Shown here: one piece after another, positions 1 to 8,020 of the stretch
Numbering within the stretch: position 1 is the first letter of the stretch
How the letters are laid out: every line of letters starts with the position of its first letter
NCBI GenBank assembly: GCA_001804805.1
Contig: MHBH01000073.1
Location: 1 to 64,000, forward strand
Origin: Lentisphaerae bacterium GWF2_49_21
GTDB lineage: Bacteria; Verrucomicrobiota; Lentisphaeria; Victivallales; GWF2-50-93
Reading direction: 5' to 3'
Length of the DNA: 64,000 bases
The notes under the pieces: generated by a model
Databases searched by the model: none
What the model saw: the letters and a program-made list of their open reading frames with translations, nothing else
Told to the model about the DNA's origin: nothing
Made by a program: the position numbers and the translations under genes

Positions 1-30
1 ACCCACTCAAAATGAAAACGAACCATTTAT

Positions 31-64
31 TTTTCGTGTAATTCGTGTGCTTCGTGGTTAAAAA
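31..64. repeat. Short dispersed spacer repeat with 9-bp periodicity
   Basis: The hexamer TTCGTG occurs at 33, 42 and 51, exactly 9 bp apart, followed by a short A-rich run. The segment lies downstream of the minus-strand aldolase gene and carries no reading frame. Similar strings are frequent spacer repeats in many environmental bacterial genomes (general knowledge, not checked here). No function is assigned. Confidence 0.5.
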
Positions 65-105
65 TATCTCGCCATAGCTTCTCAGCGACGGTGGATGTTC
101 TGTGG

Positions 106-816
106 TTAGAAGTACATGTCTTCCAAGGACTTGTTCTCTCCTGGCGCACCGAAGAGTGGCAAATTCCTGGTCTTCATGACGTTCCAGAGATTTTTTACCG
201 CCTGCTTGTCCAGTTCCTTCAGGCTTCCGGCTGAAAGACATTTCAGCATCGAGTTTGCCGAACTTTCAAGAAGTTCGACTGTCAGCAAGGTCCAGTAGAT
301 GTCGGCCCTTGTCATAGTCACCAGACCATGGTTCTCCATGATGAAAGAGTTGTACTTCTGCAGGTATGGTGAAAAGTTCTTTGCCAACTGCTGTGTCAGA
401 GGTTCGGCGTAAGGAACCACAGGCACCGGACCAACTTCAGTTGCCGTCTCAGGATAGAAAGGACGCATCAACCAGTTTTTCCCCTTCATGATCGCAAAGG
501 CGCAGACGCATGGCGGATGGCAGTGCAGGACTGAAACGACATCCGGGCGTTCCTCGAAGAATTTCAAATACATCGGTTTTTCGCCGGTCGGTTTCCTTTT
601 TCCTTCGACGGTCTCTCCCTTTCGGTTTATGAAGACGAGATCATCATCTGTGATATCTCCCTTGTTTATCTGCGTGGGGGTTATCAAGATGAGATCCTTT
701 TCAAGCTTCCAGGCGAGGTTTCCACCATATCCTGTTACAAACGTGTTTTTCGCAAGTCTCCCGCAGACCTTGACGAACAGAGACACTTCATTTGAATATT
801 TCTTCGAGAAATTCAT
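106..816 (-). CDS. Class II aldolase/adducin family protein (L-fuculose-phosphate aldolase-like)
   Basis: A 236-residue zinc-dependent aldolase of the class II/FucA type, expected to cleave a ketose phosphate or related hydroxy-keto substrate in the cytoplasm. The metal ligands are visible: HCH at 98-100 and the ENHG motif with His163. Glu123 in YPET may be the catalytic acid. Residues 26-34 (FVTGYGGNL) form the glycine-rich phosphate-binding type loop. Length is normal for the family. It is the last gene of a minus-strand operon, 16 bp after a zinc dehydrogenase, and its Shine-Dalgarno GGAG sits in the loop of an AT-rich hairpin (821-843). The substrate is unknown; no sugar kinase is nearby, so a phosphorylated substrate is not certain. 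Confidence 0.88.
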   Translation of the reverse strand: MNFSKKYSNEVSLFVKVCGRLAKNTFVTGYGGNLAWKLEKDLILITPTQINKGDITDDDLVFINRKGETVEGKRKPTGEKPMYLKFFEERPDVVSVLHCHPPCVCAFAIMKGKNWLMRPFYPETATEVGPVPVVPYAEPLTQQLAKNFSPYLQKYNSFIMENHGLVTMTRADIYWTLLTVELLESSANSMLKCLSAGSLKELDKQAVKNLWNVMKTRNLPLFGAPGENKSLEDMYF

Positions 817-820
817 TTTA

Positions 821-843
821 TAAATTTTTCTCCTAAAAATTTA
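821..843. repeat. AT-rich palindrome, family A, with SD in loop
   Basis: Arms TAAATTTTT and AAAAATTTA flank a short loop. On the minus strand the palindrome includes the TAG stop of the upstream dehydrogenase, and its loop reads AGGAG, which is the Shine-Dalgarno sequence of the aldolase starting at 816. The same design recurs at eight other gene boundaries in this window. It could act as a weak terminator or control translation of the aldolase; this is inference. Confidence 0.6.
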
Positions 844-1879
844 TTACAACCTTCATTGCGCCGGAAGACGGATTTCCCTGGACTTCCACTGCCTTGTTGA
901 AATCATCAAGACCGAACTTATGAGTCACAAGCGAGTCCGCGTTGATCTTGCCGGATTCGATCAGGTCTCTCGCCTCAAGATAGTCCCTTTGCACCGAGCT
1001 GTTCGCCCCGTGCACATGCAGTTCCAGATAATGTATGAGATTCAAATCAATCTGTTCTACTGGATCCGACTTCGGCATTCCTGCGAATATCGAGAGGTGT
1101 CCGGAACGCGCCAGGATCTTGAATCCGAGAGGAACAATTGATTTAACTGAAGCGGCAACGACTACAGCATCAACTCCGCGTCCCTTTGTCTTTTCCTTGA
1201 CCCATTCAACAGGATTTACCTTCATAGTATTCACAAGATTGTCAAAAGGAAGTTTGAGCTTCCTGTGGAGGTCCAGTCGTTCCTGGGACACGTCCATTAT
1301 CGTGACTTCCTTGGCGCCTCTGGCCTTGGCGACAAGAGCATTCAAGACTCCAATTATTCCGCCGCCAAATACGACGACGTGTCCGCCTTTCTCAAACGGG
1401 ATATGCCTCATCCCATTGACGCAGCAGCTCAATGGTTCGATCAGAGTGCCAGCCTCTGCCGACATCTTCTTAGAAATAGGAACCAAGCATCCTTGGTCGA
1501 CTCCGACTTTTGGCATGATCATGTATTCCGCGAACCCACCGTTCCACTGATATCCGATCGCCTTGAATCCCTTTTCGCAAAGGTTTTCCTGATGGACCTT
1601 GCACAAAGGACATCCTCCGCAGCCGATTACTGTTTGTACGGCATATCGTTCACCCTTCTTGATCCCTTTGACCCCTTTGCCGGTTTCAAAAACGGTTCCA
1701 GTTATCTCATGTCCGACGATCGGCACATCCACATGTTTTTCACCTTTCAGAACCCTTTGGTCGGTACCGCATAAGGCACATGCCTCGACCTTCAACAATA
1801 CTTCTCCGTCAGCCGGCTTCGGAGTCGCAACATCTTCAACAACAATCACTCCCGGTTTCTTGATAACAGCAGCTTTCAT
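833..1879 (-). CDS. Zinc-dependent alcohol dehydrogenase, MDR superfamily (threonine/polyol dehydrogenase type)
   Basis: A 348-residue medium-chain dehydrogenase that should oxidise a secondary alcohol with NAD(P). Catalytic zinc ligands are Cys37 (CGTD) and His57-Glu58 (GHE). The structural zinc is bound by Cys87, Cys90, Cys93 and Cys101. The Rossmann turn FGGGIIG is at 171-177 and an acidic residue follows at the end of beta2 (IMD), which favours NAD over NADP. It is the sixth gene of the minus-strand operon and lies between the PHP-domain protein and the aldolase. The exact substrate (polyol, threonine or sugar acid) cannot be read from the sequence. Confidence 0.9.
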   Translation of the reverse strand: MKAAVIKKPGVIVVEDVATPKPADGEVLLKVEACALCGTDQRVLKGEKHVDVPIVGHEITGTVFETGKGVKGIKKGERYAVQTVIGCGGCPLCKVHQENLCEKGFKAIGYQWNGGFAEYMIMPKVGVDQGCLVPISKKMSAEAGTLIEPLSCCVNGMRHIPFEKGGHVVVFGGGIIGVLNALVAKARGAKEVTIMDVSQERLDLHRKLKLPFDNLVNTMKVNPVEWVKEKTKGRGVDAVVVAASVKSIVPLGFKILARSGHLSIFAGMPKSDPVEQIDLNLIHYLELHVHGANSSVQRDYLEARDLIESGKINADSLVTHKFGLDDFNKAVEVQGNPSSGAMKVVINF

Positions 1880-1928
1880 TAAAATCTCCTTGATATTTAG
1901 CCACAGAGATACAAAGTGTTTTATTCTT

Positions 1929-1957
1929 GTTGGAGTTCACAGCTTTAGCGTGGTTTT
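1929..1957 (+). repeat. Dispersed CTTTAG repeat, family B variant
   Basis: The core GTTGGAGTTCACAGCTTTAG followed by CGTGG is repeated almost identically at 7988-8017, and in diverged form at 36211-36234 and, reversed, at 35136-35160. It lies in the 97-bp spacer between two genes of the operon. It is a short mobile-type intergenic repeat, possibly REP-like; no transposase is seen. Confidence 0.65.
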
Positions 1958-1976
1958 TACTAGCTAAATAGTCCCT

Positions 1977-3338
1977 TCAACACATCCATTTCCCATTTCT
2001 GGAAGAATCGTAAATCATCGAATAGGCTTTTTCCTCGCCTGCATTCCTCAACTTGTCAGCCAGTGATTTTGTCACCGGAGCAAGGGAGCCGACTGTCTCG
2101 AAGAACTTGTTCTTGTCGGCAGTCCTGGTTCCATAAATATTTTCAGCCTTGCTTCCCAGATACATGAAATCTGCGAATCTCGCAAGGATTGAATGCCCTA
2201 CAAGTATCCTTGCCCCCTTGATGAAGGTTTTTTTGAATTCCTTCAGAAACGAACCGTTCAACTCGTCTGCGATAGGCTGACCTTTCTTGTTCATTTCCGT
2301 TCCAATGTTCAAAGGAAGGTTCATCGAATCGGCGACTTGAACGATCTCCCTTAAATTCGCCACTTTTTTAGCTCTTATTTCGGGATCCTTTATATTCCAG
2401 TTGCGGTCTGGGATTAAATTGAGGGCGGCAGCTCCCTTTGATACTGAAAATTCGAGGAGTTCCTTCGGACTTGATTCGCCACCGCTTGTACCGTCCAGCC
2501 AGGATTCCATCGGAATCGCTCCGCAGGATTTCACCCACCCAAAGAAATCTTCAACCTTTGGAAAGGTAGTTGCAGTCGGCTGTACGTATCCGAATCCCCC
2601 GCGCTTTGCGAATTTCGCACGCAAGACTTCCTCGAGGGAAGTCCTGCTCTTTAATAAATTATCTGTCTCTTCCTGTGATTTACCTATGGTTTTAGACAGA
2701 AAATTTATTAAGACCAACTTATCTTGGAAGACAGTTTCCGCTTTCCGAAGGTAAGCGGAAATGATATGACGTTCTGTAGCAGAATCAGAAGGACTCAGCG
2801 GTAGAACGTCATTTTCATAATCTATTGCGATTTTCGCAACGTGCGGATTGATTCTTGATATCAGCGCGATGTTCCTGTCCCTGGCGGTCTGCCTGTGCTC
2901 TGCGAGTTTCGCAGACTGTATGAAGGTTTTCGGATACAACTTGGTGAATCCGGAACCGCCGACATAACTGACGCCCGGTTCTCCGGGGGAATCAATCTCC
3001 TTGTCGGAATATTCCTTGAGGAATGCCCGGGTTTCAATGCCGACACTCGTCCTGATCCCGAGGATTTCTCCCGCCTCGTAGAACTCCTGCATGCCGTCAA
3101 GAACATCGAAATCTATGATTGCAGCCGCATAAAGGCCATGCTCATATGCCTCCCAGGCGATCCGGGTGGGAGACCAGCCTTCAGCATTGAAGGAAAAGAA
3201 GCTGTGCAGGTGCATATTGACGTTGTTGACCTGCTTCTCCGGTGTCTGGCTAATTAGAACGAGTTGACGGAGTGCCTGCTGCCGCTCCTTCAGATTAAAA
3301 GAGTTGAGGTTTTCCTTGAAAGTGAAAATGTCTTTCAT
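1977..3338 (-). CDS. PHP-domain metal-dependent hydrolase-like protein
   Basis: A 453-residue protein whose N-terminal half matches the PHP phosphoesterase fold. It has the HLH metal motif at His43-His45, an Asp pair near 76-78 (IDFD) and Glu102 in GIETR. PHP proteins hydrolyse phosphoesters (histidinol phosphate, DNA polymerase PHP domains); the substrate here is unknown. The C-terminal half (about 250-453) has a predicted alpha/beta pattern ending in a Y-G-T-R type motif and is not recognised. The start is fixed by a 4-nt ATGA overlap with the stop of the upstream dehydrogenase, so the two are translationally coupled. In this operon it may act on a phosphorylated sugar or lactone-like intermediate; that is inference. 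Four TGCG-N5-CGCA palindromes fall inside it. Confidence 0.75.
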   Translation of the reverse strand: MKDIFTFKENLNSFNLKERQQALRQLVLISQTPEKQVNNVNMHLHSFFSFNAEGWSPTRIAWEAYEHGLYAAAIIDFDVLDGMQEFYEAGEILGIRTSVGIETRAFLKEYSDKEIDSPGEPGVSYVGGSGFTKLYPKTFIQSAKLAEHRQTARDRNIALISRINPHVAKIAIDYENDVLPLSPSDSATERHIISAYLRKAETVFQDKLVLINFLSKTIGKSQEETDNLLKSRTSLEEVLRAKFAKRGGFGYVQPTATTFPKVEDFFGWVKSCGAIPMESWLDGTSGGESSPKELLEFSVSKGAAALNLIPDRNWNIKDPEIRAKKVANLREIVQVADSMNLPLNIGTEMNKKGQPIADELNGSFLKEFKKTFIKGARILVGHSILARFADFMYLGSKAENIYGTRTADKNKFFETVGSLAPVTKSLADKLRNAGEEKAYSMIYDSSRNGKWMC

Positions 3339-4372
3339 ATTTCAATCATCGCTTTGACAACACCGTCCTTGTAGTCGGCAACGAGATCAAATGCTTTCTT
3401 GGTGTCCTTGAATTTGAAATGATGTGTCGCCATCTTGTTGACGTCGAACAGCTTTTTGTCGATCATGTCAAGGGCGTGCTGAACGCAGTGGTTCTGGCGC
3501 CTTACATTCTGGATGCAGATTTCCTTCCTGCGTGAAAGATCAACGCTGAAAGCCCATTTATCCAAGGCAGGAGGAATTCCTATAAGCATTATTTTTCCGC
3601 CGGGCTTGACGATTTGAACAGCCTGTTCAAAGGCCTCCTGCTGTCCACAGCACTCAAAGACAGCATCAACAAGAAGAGGTTCCTCCTTGGTGATAGTTTT
3701 CACTATGTCATCTTTTGATGGATTGCCGGTCCAGTCAGCACCCATTGACTTTGCAAGCTGCAGACGGCTGTCGATCTTGTCAGATACATAGATTTTTGCT
3801 GCGCCCTGGGCTTTTGCCGACATAAGGACGCTCAATCCGATAGGGCCAGAACCAAGTATTGCGATCTTCGCACCTTTCATGGGAATAGACTGCTTCACCG
3901 CATATACTCCGATCGCCAATGGTTCGGAAATTGCAGCTTCCTGGAAGGTCATGGAATCCTTTATCTTGAAACAGCATTCCTCGGGCATGACAATGTATTC
4001 GGAAAGGCATCCTTCAGCCTGCTTCGGACAGCCAAGGAACCTGAGTTTTCTGCAGGTATGCGGACGTCCAGTCTTGCACTGGTCGCAGATCCAGCATGAC
4101 ATCGCTGGTTCAACGGCTATCCTGTCGCCCGGTTTCACCTTCTTGACTGCCGGTCCGACCTTTTCAACTATGCCAGCTCCTTCGTGTCCGACAGTGAACG
4201 GATATTCAACCACCTGGCTGCCGATCTTGCCTTCGACGTAGTAATGGACATCAGATCCACAGACCCCTACAGTTTTCATCTTTATAAGAACGTCTGTCGG
4301 GCTCTTTATCTCAGGTGAAGGAACCTCCCTCATTTCCATCTTGCGTATTCCGGTGAGTTGCATTGCTTTCAT
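3335..4372 (-). CDS. Zinc-dependent polyol dehydrogenase, MDR superfamily (sorbitol/L-iditol 2-dehydrogenase type)
   Basis: A 345-residue NAD-dependent dehydrogenase. Catalytic zinc ligands: Cys38 in GVCGSDVHY, His63-Glu64 in VGHEGAG, and Glu149-Pro150 near EPLAI. Structural zinc: Cys93, Cys96, Cys99 and Cys107. The nucleotide-binding loop is GSGPIG at 174-179 followed by an Asp in VSDK, consistent with NAD. CGSDVHYY is typical of sorbitol, xylitol and related polyol dehydrogenases. It is the fourth gene of the minus-strand operon and overlaps the PHP gene by 4 nt. A polyol or deoxysugar alcohol is the likely substrate. Confidence 0.9.
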   Translation of the reverse strand: MKAMQLTGIRKMEMREVPSPEIKSPTDVLIKMKTVGVCGSDVHYYVEGKIGSQVVEYPFTVGHEGAGIVEKVGPAVKKVKPGDRIAVEPAMSCWICDQCKTGRPHTCRKLRFLGCPKQAEGCLSEYIVMPEECCFKIKDSMTFQEAAISEPLAIGVYAVKQSIPMKGAKIAILGSGPIGLSVLMSAKAQGAAKIYVSDKIDSRLQLAKSMGADWTGNPSKDDIVKTITKEEPLLVDAVFECCGQQEAFEQAVQIVKPGGKIMLIGIPPALDKWAFSVDLSRRKEICIQNVRRQNHCVQHALDMIDKKLFDVNKMATHHFKFKDTKKAFDLVADYKDGVVKAMIEI

Positions 4373-4403
4373 CGTCTTCTCCGTATTTTTGCTTTCCCTG
4401 GTA

Positions 4404-4431
4404 ATAAAATTTTCCGTCCGGAAAAATTTAT
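4404..4431. repeat. AT-rich palindrome, family A
   Basis: Arms ATAAAATTTTCC and GGAAAAATTTAT enclose a 4-nt loop. On the minus strand the TAA stop of the FAD dehydrogenase forms the first arm, so the hairpin begins exactly at the stop codon. It may cause partial termination or stabilise the 3' end before the next operon gene. Confidence 0.6.
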
Positions 4432-5849
4432 AGATCGAAGATCTTTCCCGGATTCAGTATGTAGTTCGGATCCAGGGCTTTCTTTATAGACTTGATTACA
4501 TTCATATATTCTTCGGACACGACTGTCCGCATGTATTTCTTCCTCTTGTGTCCGATGCCGTGTTCGCCGGAGATCCTGCCACCGAGAGAGGCTGTGACCT
4601 TGTAAAGTTCCTGAAGAATGGATGGCAAAGTCTCCTTCCACTGTTTGTCGGACCAGTCGGGAGGAGGGGATATTCTGGAATGCAGGTTGCCGTCGCCGGC
4701 ATGCCCGTAGCATGGGATTACAACCCCGAACTTTTCAGAGAGTTTTTTGAATTCAATGACGATTTTTGGAATTGACGCCGGCGGTACGACGATATCTTCA
4801 CCGCTCTGGCGTTTTGAAAACACGCTGAACGCCTCGGGAATGTTCCTGCGCACCTTCCATATTCTTTCAGACGTAGTAGGATTGTCGGCCACGTAGACTT
4901 CAATCGCCCCTTCCTTGATGCAGAGCTCTCCTACAAGTTCATAGTCCTTTTCGACCTGTTCCTTGTCAGAACCATCGACCGTTATCAGCAACATAGCTCC
5001 GGACTGCTTGTAAGGAATATTCTCATTGAGATATTCACAGGCGGCCTGTACGGAATCCTTGTCCATGTATTCGATGGATGTCGGAGTGATTCCTGCAGTC
5101 GTCATTATTTTTGGAACTGCGGCAATAGCTTCTTCCGAACTCTTGAACAAGCAGAGCAGATCTACCTGGGCTTTTGGCAGTGGAATCAGCTTTAGGACTA
5201 TCTTAGTGAAGATTCCAAGAGTCCCCTCTGATCCTATCATGAGCTGTACCATGTTATAACCGGTCACATCCTTGACGAGTTTTCCACCGAATTCGACTAT
5301 TTCGCCTGTCGGCATGACAGTTTCAAGCCCAAGGACATACCTTGAAGTGACGCCATATTTTACAGCTTTACCGCCACCCGCGTTCTCAGCGACATTTCCG
5401 CCGATGAAACAAGTCTCAAGGCTCATCGGGTATCCAGCATAGAAAAGGCCGAACTCCCTGATGGCCTCGTTTACCTCGTTGGCAATTACTCCTGGCTCGA
5501 GTACGATCATCAGGTTTTCCCGGTCGATTTCGAGAATGCTGTTCATCCTGTCAACGGATAGCAGAATTCCTCCATTGATTGGAACAGCTCCCCCTGAAAG
5601 TCCGGAACCGGCACCTCGCGGCGTCACAGGAATCATCTCCCTGTTCGCGAGCTTCATTATGGAGGAGATCTCCTCCTTGGTGCGAGGGCGGACCACGACT
5701 TCCGGCATATGCCTGTAATCTTTGCCAGGAATCTCGTCATGAGAAAACGGCTCAAGTTTCTCTGTATCCTTGAAGATCACATATTTTTCGCCGACGATCT
5801 TCTTAAGCTCGTCTACTGTCTTATCTGTAACTTGATTATATTTTGTCAT
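4428..5849 (-). CDS. FAD-linked oxidase, glycolate/D-lactate dehydrogenase (GlcD) type
   Basis: A 473-residue flavoprotein of the VAO/GlcD family that oxidises a 2-hydroxyacid to a 2-oxoacid. The FAD-binding PCMH domain covers about 45-225, with the pyrophosphate loop TPRGAGSGLSGG at 76-87. The FAD-oxidase C-terminal domain follows, with GHAGDGNLHSRI near 383 and GEHGIGHKRK near 430. It lies directly downstream of etfB-etfA. The same order is found in the lactate dehydrogenase-ETF (LctBCD) complexes of acetogens, so ETF is the likely electron acceptor. Whether the complex confurcates with ferredoxin cannot be told from the sequence. The substrate could be lactate from a deoxysugar or a longer sugar acid. 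Confidence 0.9.
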   Translation of the reverse strand: MTKYNQVTDKTVDELKKIVGEKYVIFKDTEKLEPFSHDEIPGKDYRHMPEVVVRPRTKEEISSIMKLANREMIPVTPRGAGSGLSGGAVPINGGILLSVDRMNSILEIDRENLMIVLEPGVIANEVNEAIREFGLFYAGYPMSLETCFIGGNVAENAGGGKAVKYGVTSRYVLGLETVMPTGEIVEFGGKLVKDVTGYNMVQLMIGSEGTLGIFTKIVLKLIPLPKAQVDLLCLFKSSEEAIAAVPKIMTTAGITPTSIEYMDKDSVQAACEYLNENIPYKQSGAMLLITVDGSDKEQVEKDYELVGELCIKEGAIEVYVADNPTTSERIWKVRRNIPEAFSVFSKRQSGEDIVVPPASIPKIVIEFKKLSEKFGVVIPCYGHAGDGNLHSRISPPPDWSDKQWKETLPSILQELYKVTASLGGRISGEHGIGHKRKKYMRTVVSEEYMNVIKSIKKALDPNYILNPGKIFDL

Positions 5850-5876
5850 TTATAAACTCCTGAATTATAAGAAATA

Positions 5877-5949
5877 AGAACATGTCTTGCGACATTGACT
5901 ACGAACAAATTCGAATTCGTTTGTAGTTAAGCTCGCAAGAGCTGTTCTT
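5877..5949. repeat. Dispersed approx. 73-bp intergenic repeat, family C
   Basis: This spacer between etfA and the FAD dehydrogenase begins AAGAACATGTCTTGCGACAT and ends AGCTCGCAAGAGCTGTTCTT, with an inner palindrome around ACAAATTCGAATTCGT. Its ends are roughly complementary (AAGAAC / GTTCTT). Related copies are at 41248-41325 and 53319-53372 (inverted), with a partial one at 38730-38784. It is a mobile-type repeat inside an operon; no coding function is seen. Confidence 0.7.
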
Positions 5950-5956
5950 ATAAATT

Positions 5957-6970
5957 TCATGCTTTTTCAAAACTCAATTTCCCGTCTTTGATTTTTTTTA
6001 TCAGCGCCGGTACGACTTCGAAGAGATCCCCGACGATTCCGAAATCAGCGACTTTGAAGATCTGTGCCTCTGGATCGCTGTTTATGGCAACGATCGTCTC
6101 TGACGTCTGCATTCCGGCAAGATGCTGGATTGCACCGGAAACTCCGACTCCGACATAAAGTTTCGGGCTGATGGTCTTTCCGCTGAGCCCGACCTGGTGA
6201 GGATAGCTCAGCCAGCCTCTGTCAACAACATCCCTTGTCGCGGCAAGAGTTCCTCCGAGAGCTTCAGAAAGTTCTCTTACAAGCTGGACATTCTCCACCT
6301 TCTTGATTCCGCGTCCGGCAACTACGACAATTTCAGCATCATGGAGTGACTGTTTTTCCTCGTTGGGAATGAAACCTGTCCTCAGGATTCTGCTGTTCAG
6401 GAGCTTCTGGTCAGGCTTCAATCTGACTATCTCACCCTTTCTCCCTTTTTGAATGACTGGGGCGGGTTTTGTCGAGTGTGGTCGGACAGTTGCCATCTGT
6501 GGCCGGAAATCGGGAGTCCTGATTGTCGCCATGATATTTCCACCGATTGCCGGACGGGTCTGCAGGAGGTTGTTAGTTCCTTCCTCTATATCAAGACCGG
6601 TACAGTCTGCGGTAAGTCCGGTATATGCGGACATCGCAACATATGGAAGAAGAGTTCTGCCTGTTGATGTTGCTCCTCCAAGAATGATCTCGGGGTTGAA
6701 CTTTGAAAGAATGTCGTGCATGCATGCAGAATATGGTTCGACGAGAAAATGCTGCAGTTCCGGCGCTTCGACGGCCACTACCTTGTCCACTCCCCTGTCA
6801 ATGAGATCCTGGAGATCAGACTCGTTGATTTTGTTTCCAAAGACCATCGCACAGAGCTTGCATCCGCGTTTCTGTGAAAGGACTATGCCACGGGTTATCA
6901 ATTCATGCGAAATCCGCAGGATTTTCCCATCCTGCTGTTCCGCTAAAATCCATACATCTGAACAGTTCAT
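5957..6970 (-). CDS. etfA: Electron transfer flavoprotein alpha subunit
   Basis: A 337-residue EtfA. The N-terminal half is the adenine-nucleotide alpha-hydrolase-like fold; the C-terminal half is the FAD-binding domain, with GVGVSGAIQHLAGM near 276-289 and NSDPEAQIFKVADFGIVGD near 298-316. It pairs with EtfB to carry electrons from a flavin dehydrogenase to another acceptor. There is no N-terminal [4Fe-4S] ferredoxin domain of the kind found in acetogen LctC. It overlaps etfB by 4 nt (ATGA at 6967-6970), so translation is coupled. The FAD dehydrogenase downstream is the obvious partner. Confidence 0.95.
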   Translation of the reverse strand: MNCSDVWILAEQQDGKILRISHELITRGIVLSQKRGCKLCAMVFGNKINESDLQDLIDRGVDKVVAVEAPELQHFLVEPYSACMHDILSKFNPEIILGGATSTGRTLLPYVAMSAYTGLTADCTGLDIEEGTNNLLQTRPAIGGNIMATIRTPDFRPQMATVRPHSTKPAPVIQKGRKGEIVRLKPDQKLLNSRILRTGFIPNEEKQSLHDAEIVVVAGRGIKKVENVQLVRELSEALGGTLAATRDVVDRGWLSYPHQVGLSGKTISPKLYVGVGVSGAIQHLAGMQTSETIVAINSDPEAQIFKVADFGIVGDLFEVVPALIKKIKDGKLSFEKA

Positions 6971-7764
6971 AATATTTCCTTCTTCTTCAGGAACATTTCA
7001 AGTTTCCCTACGGCTTCCTTGATCTTCTCCTCGTCACGGGCGACAATCTTCTCGCATTCCCTTGCGACCTTAGGCTTGAAGATCTTGACGACCTTTGTAG
7101 GAGAGCCCGCGAGCCCGACCTTTTTGGGATCAAGGTTGAGATCCTTTATTCCAAATACAGGAATGGTAGCTTTTCTCGCCTTCTGTTTTCCGCGGAGTGT
7201 CGGGAGACGGGGATCGCTGACTTCCTTTACGACTGTCAGCAGGCACGGCATTTCAGATTCAAGTTTTTCCGATCCTTCTTCGACAAGCCTGTGGGTGGAA
7301 ATTACGCCGTCTGTTATTTTGTTGACCTTGTTCACGTAGGAAACGACAGGCAGCTTCAGGAATGAGGCTATCTCCGGACCGACCTGTCCGGTATCGCCAT
7401 CGGTGGCGCGTTCGCCGCAGATGACGAGATCATAATCGCCGATCTTCCTTATGGATTCCGCGAGCACATAGCTTGTAGCCCAGGTGTCGGAACCCGCAAA
7501 TGCCCTGTCGCTGACAAGCACCGCCGAATCCACACCCATCGCAATTGCTTCCTTGAGAGCGTCAATCGCCTTTGGAGGGCCCATGGACACGGCTATGACT
7601 TCGCCTCCGTTGCTTTCCTTCAGCTGTACCGCTATTTCGATCGCATAGAGATCAAGGGGATTTATGATCGACTCGACCCCCTCCCTGATGACCGTGCCGG
7701 TCTTCTCGTCCATCTTGACGGACTTTGTCTCCGGCACCTGCTTTATCGGAACTATTATTCGCAT
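6967..7764 (-). CDS. etfB: Electron transfer flavoprotein beta subunit
   Basis: A 265-residue EtfB, normal for the family, with the N-terminal KQVPET segment at 8-13 and the nucleotide-binding loop ERATDGDTGQVGPE at 118-131. It is the first gene of the minus-strand operon, divergent from the DeoR regulator with a 256-bp shared control region. The ATDGDTGQVGP form of the loop is shared by several ETFs that bind a second FAD and bifurcate. I regard that as a possibility, not a conclusion. Confidence 0.95.
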   Translation of the reverse strand: MRIIVPIKQVPETKSVKMDEKTGTVIREGVESIINPLDLYAIEIAVQLKESNGGEVIAVSMGPPKAIDALKEAIAMGVDSAVLVSDRAFAGSDTWATSYVLAESIRKIGDYDLVICGERATDGDTGQVGPEIASFLKLPVVSYVNKVNKITDGVISTHRLVEEGSEKLESEMPCLLTVVKEVSDPRLPTLRGKQKARKATIPVFGIKDLNLDPKKVGLAGSPTKVVKIFKPKVARECEKIVARDEEKIKEAVGKLEMFLKKKEIL

Positions 7765-7896
7765 TGAAAACCTGTTTTATTGTTGATTGATCAAAGACCT
7801 GATAATGAACATCAGATTGAAATATTCTCCAATCCAATGATTTGTTTTCCAGACGAATCTACCATGGAATCATATATAGTCAATAGTAATCATAAA

Positions 7897-7939
7897 TAAT
7901 CATAATAAATTTACAAGCAGCCTTGTAAATTTATGATTA
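7897..7939. promoter_or_regulatory. Large inverted repeat in the etfB-deoR divergent control region (candidate DeoR operator)
   Basis: The arms TAATCATAA-(TA)-AATTTACAAG and CTTGTAAATTTATGATTA are complementary apart from a 2-nt bulge, around a 3- to 4-nt centre. The site lies about 135 bp before etfB and 80 bp before the regulator. An imperfect extra ATAATCATAA half-site lies just upstream. DeoR-family repressors often bind such paired repeats and control their own gene plus the divergent operon. Binding by the adjacent regulator is inference; a terminator role is less likely because no run of T follows. Confidence 0.5.
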
Positions 7940-7987
7940 TAAGGTAAATAATCTGAGAACTATGAAGTGAGCAATAATGATTGAAAT

Positions 7988-8017
7988 GTTGGAGTTCACA
8001 GCTTTAGCGTGGGTTTT
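7988..8017 (+). repeat. Dispersed CTTTAG repeat, family B variant
   Basis: Almost identical to 1929-1957 (core GTTGGAGTTCACAGCTTTAG). It ends just before the ATG of the DeoR gene, where a Shine-Dalgarno site would normally be, and none is visible there. The repeat therefore seems to have replaced or displaced the native ribosome-binding region. Confidence 0.6.
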
Positions 8018-8020
8018 ATT

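Noticed and set aside
1035-3257. Long plus-strand frames opposite the catabolic operon
   Set aside because: They run antisense to well-supported enzyme genes, lack ribosome-binding sites and have no conserved motifs; they reflect the codon pattern of the minus-strand genes.
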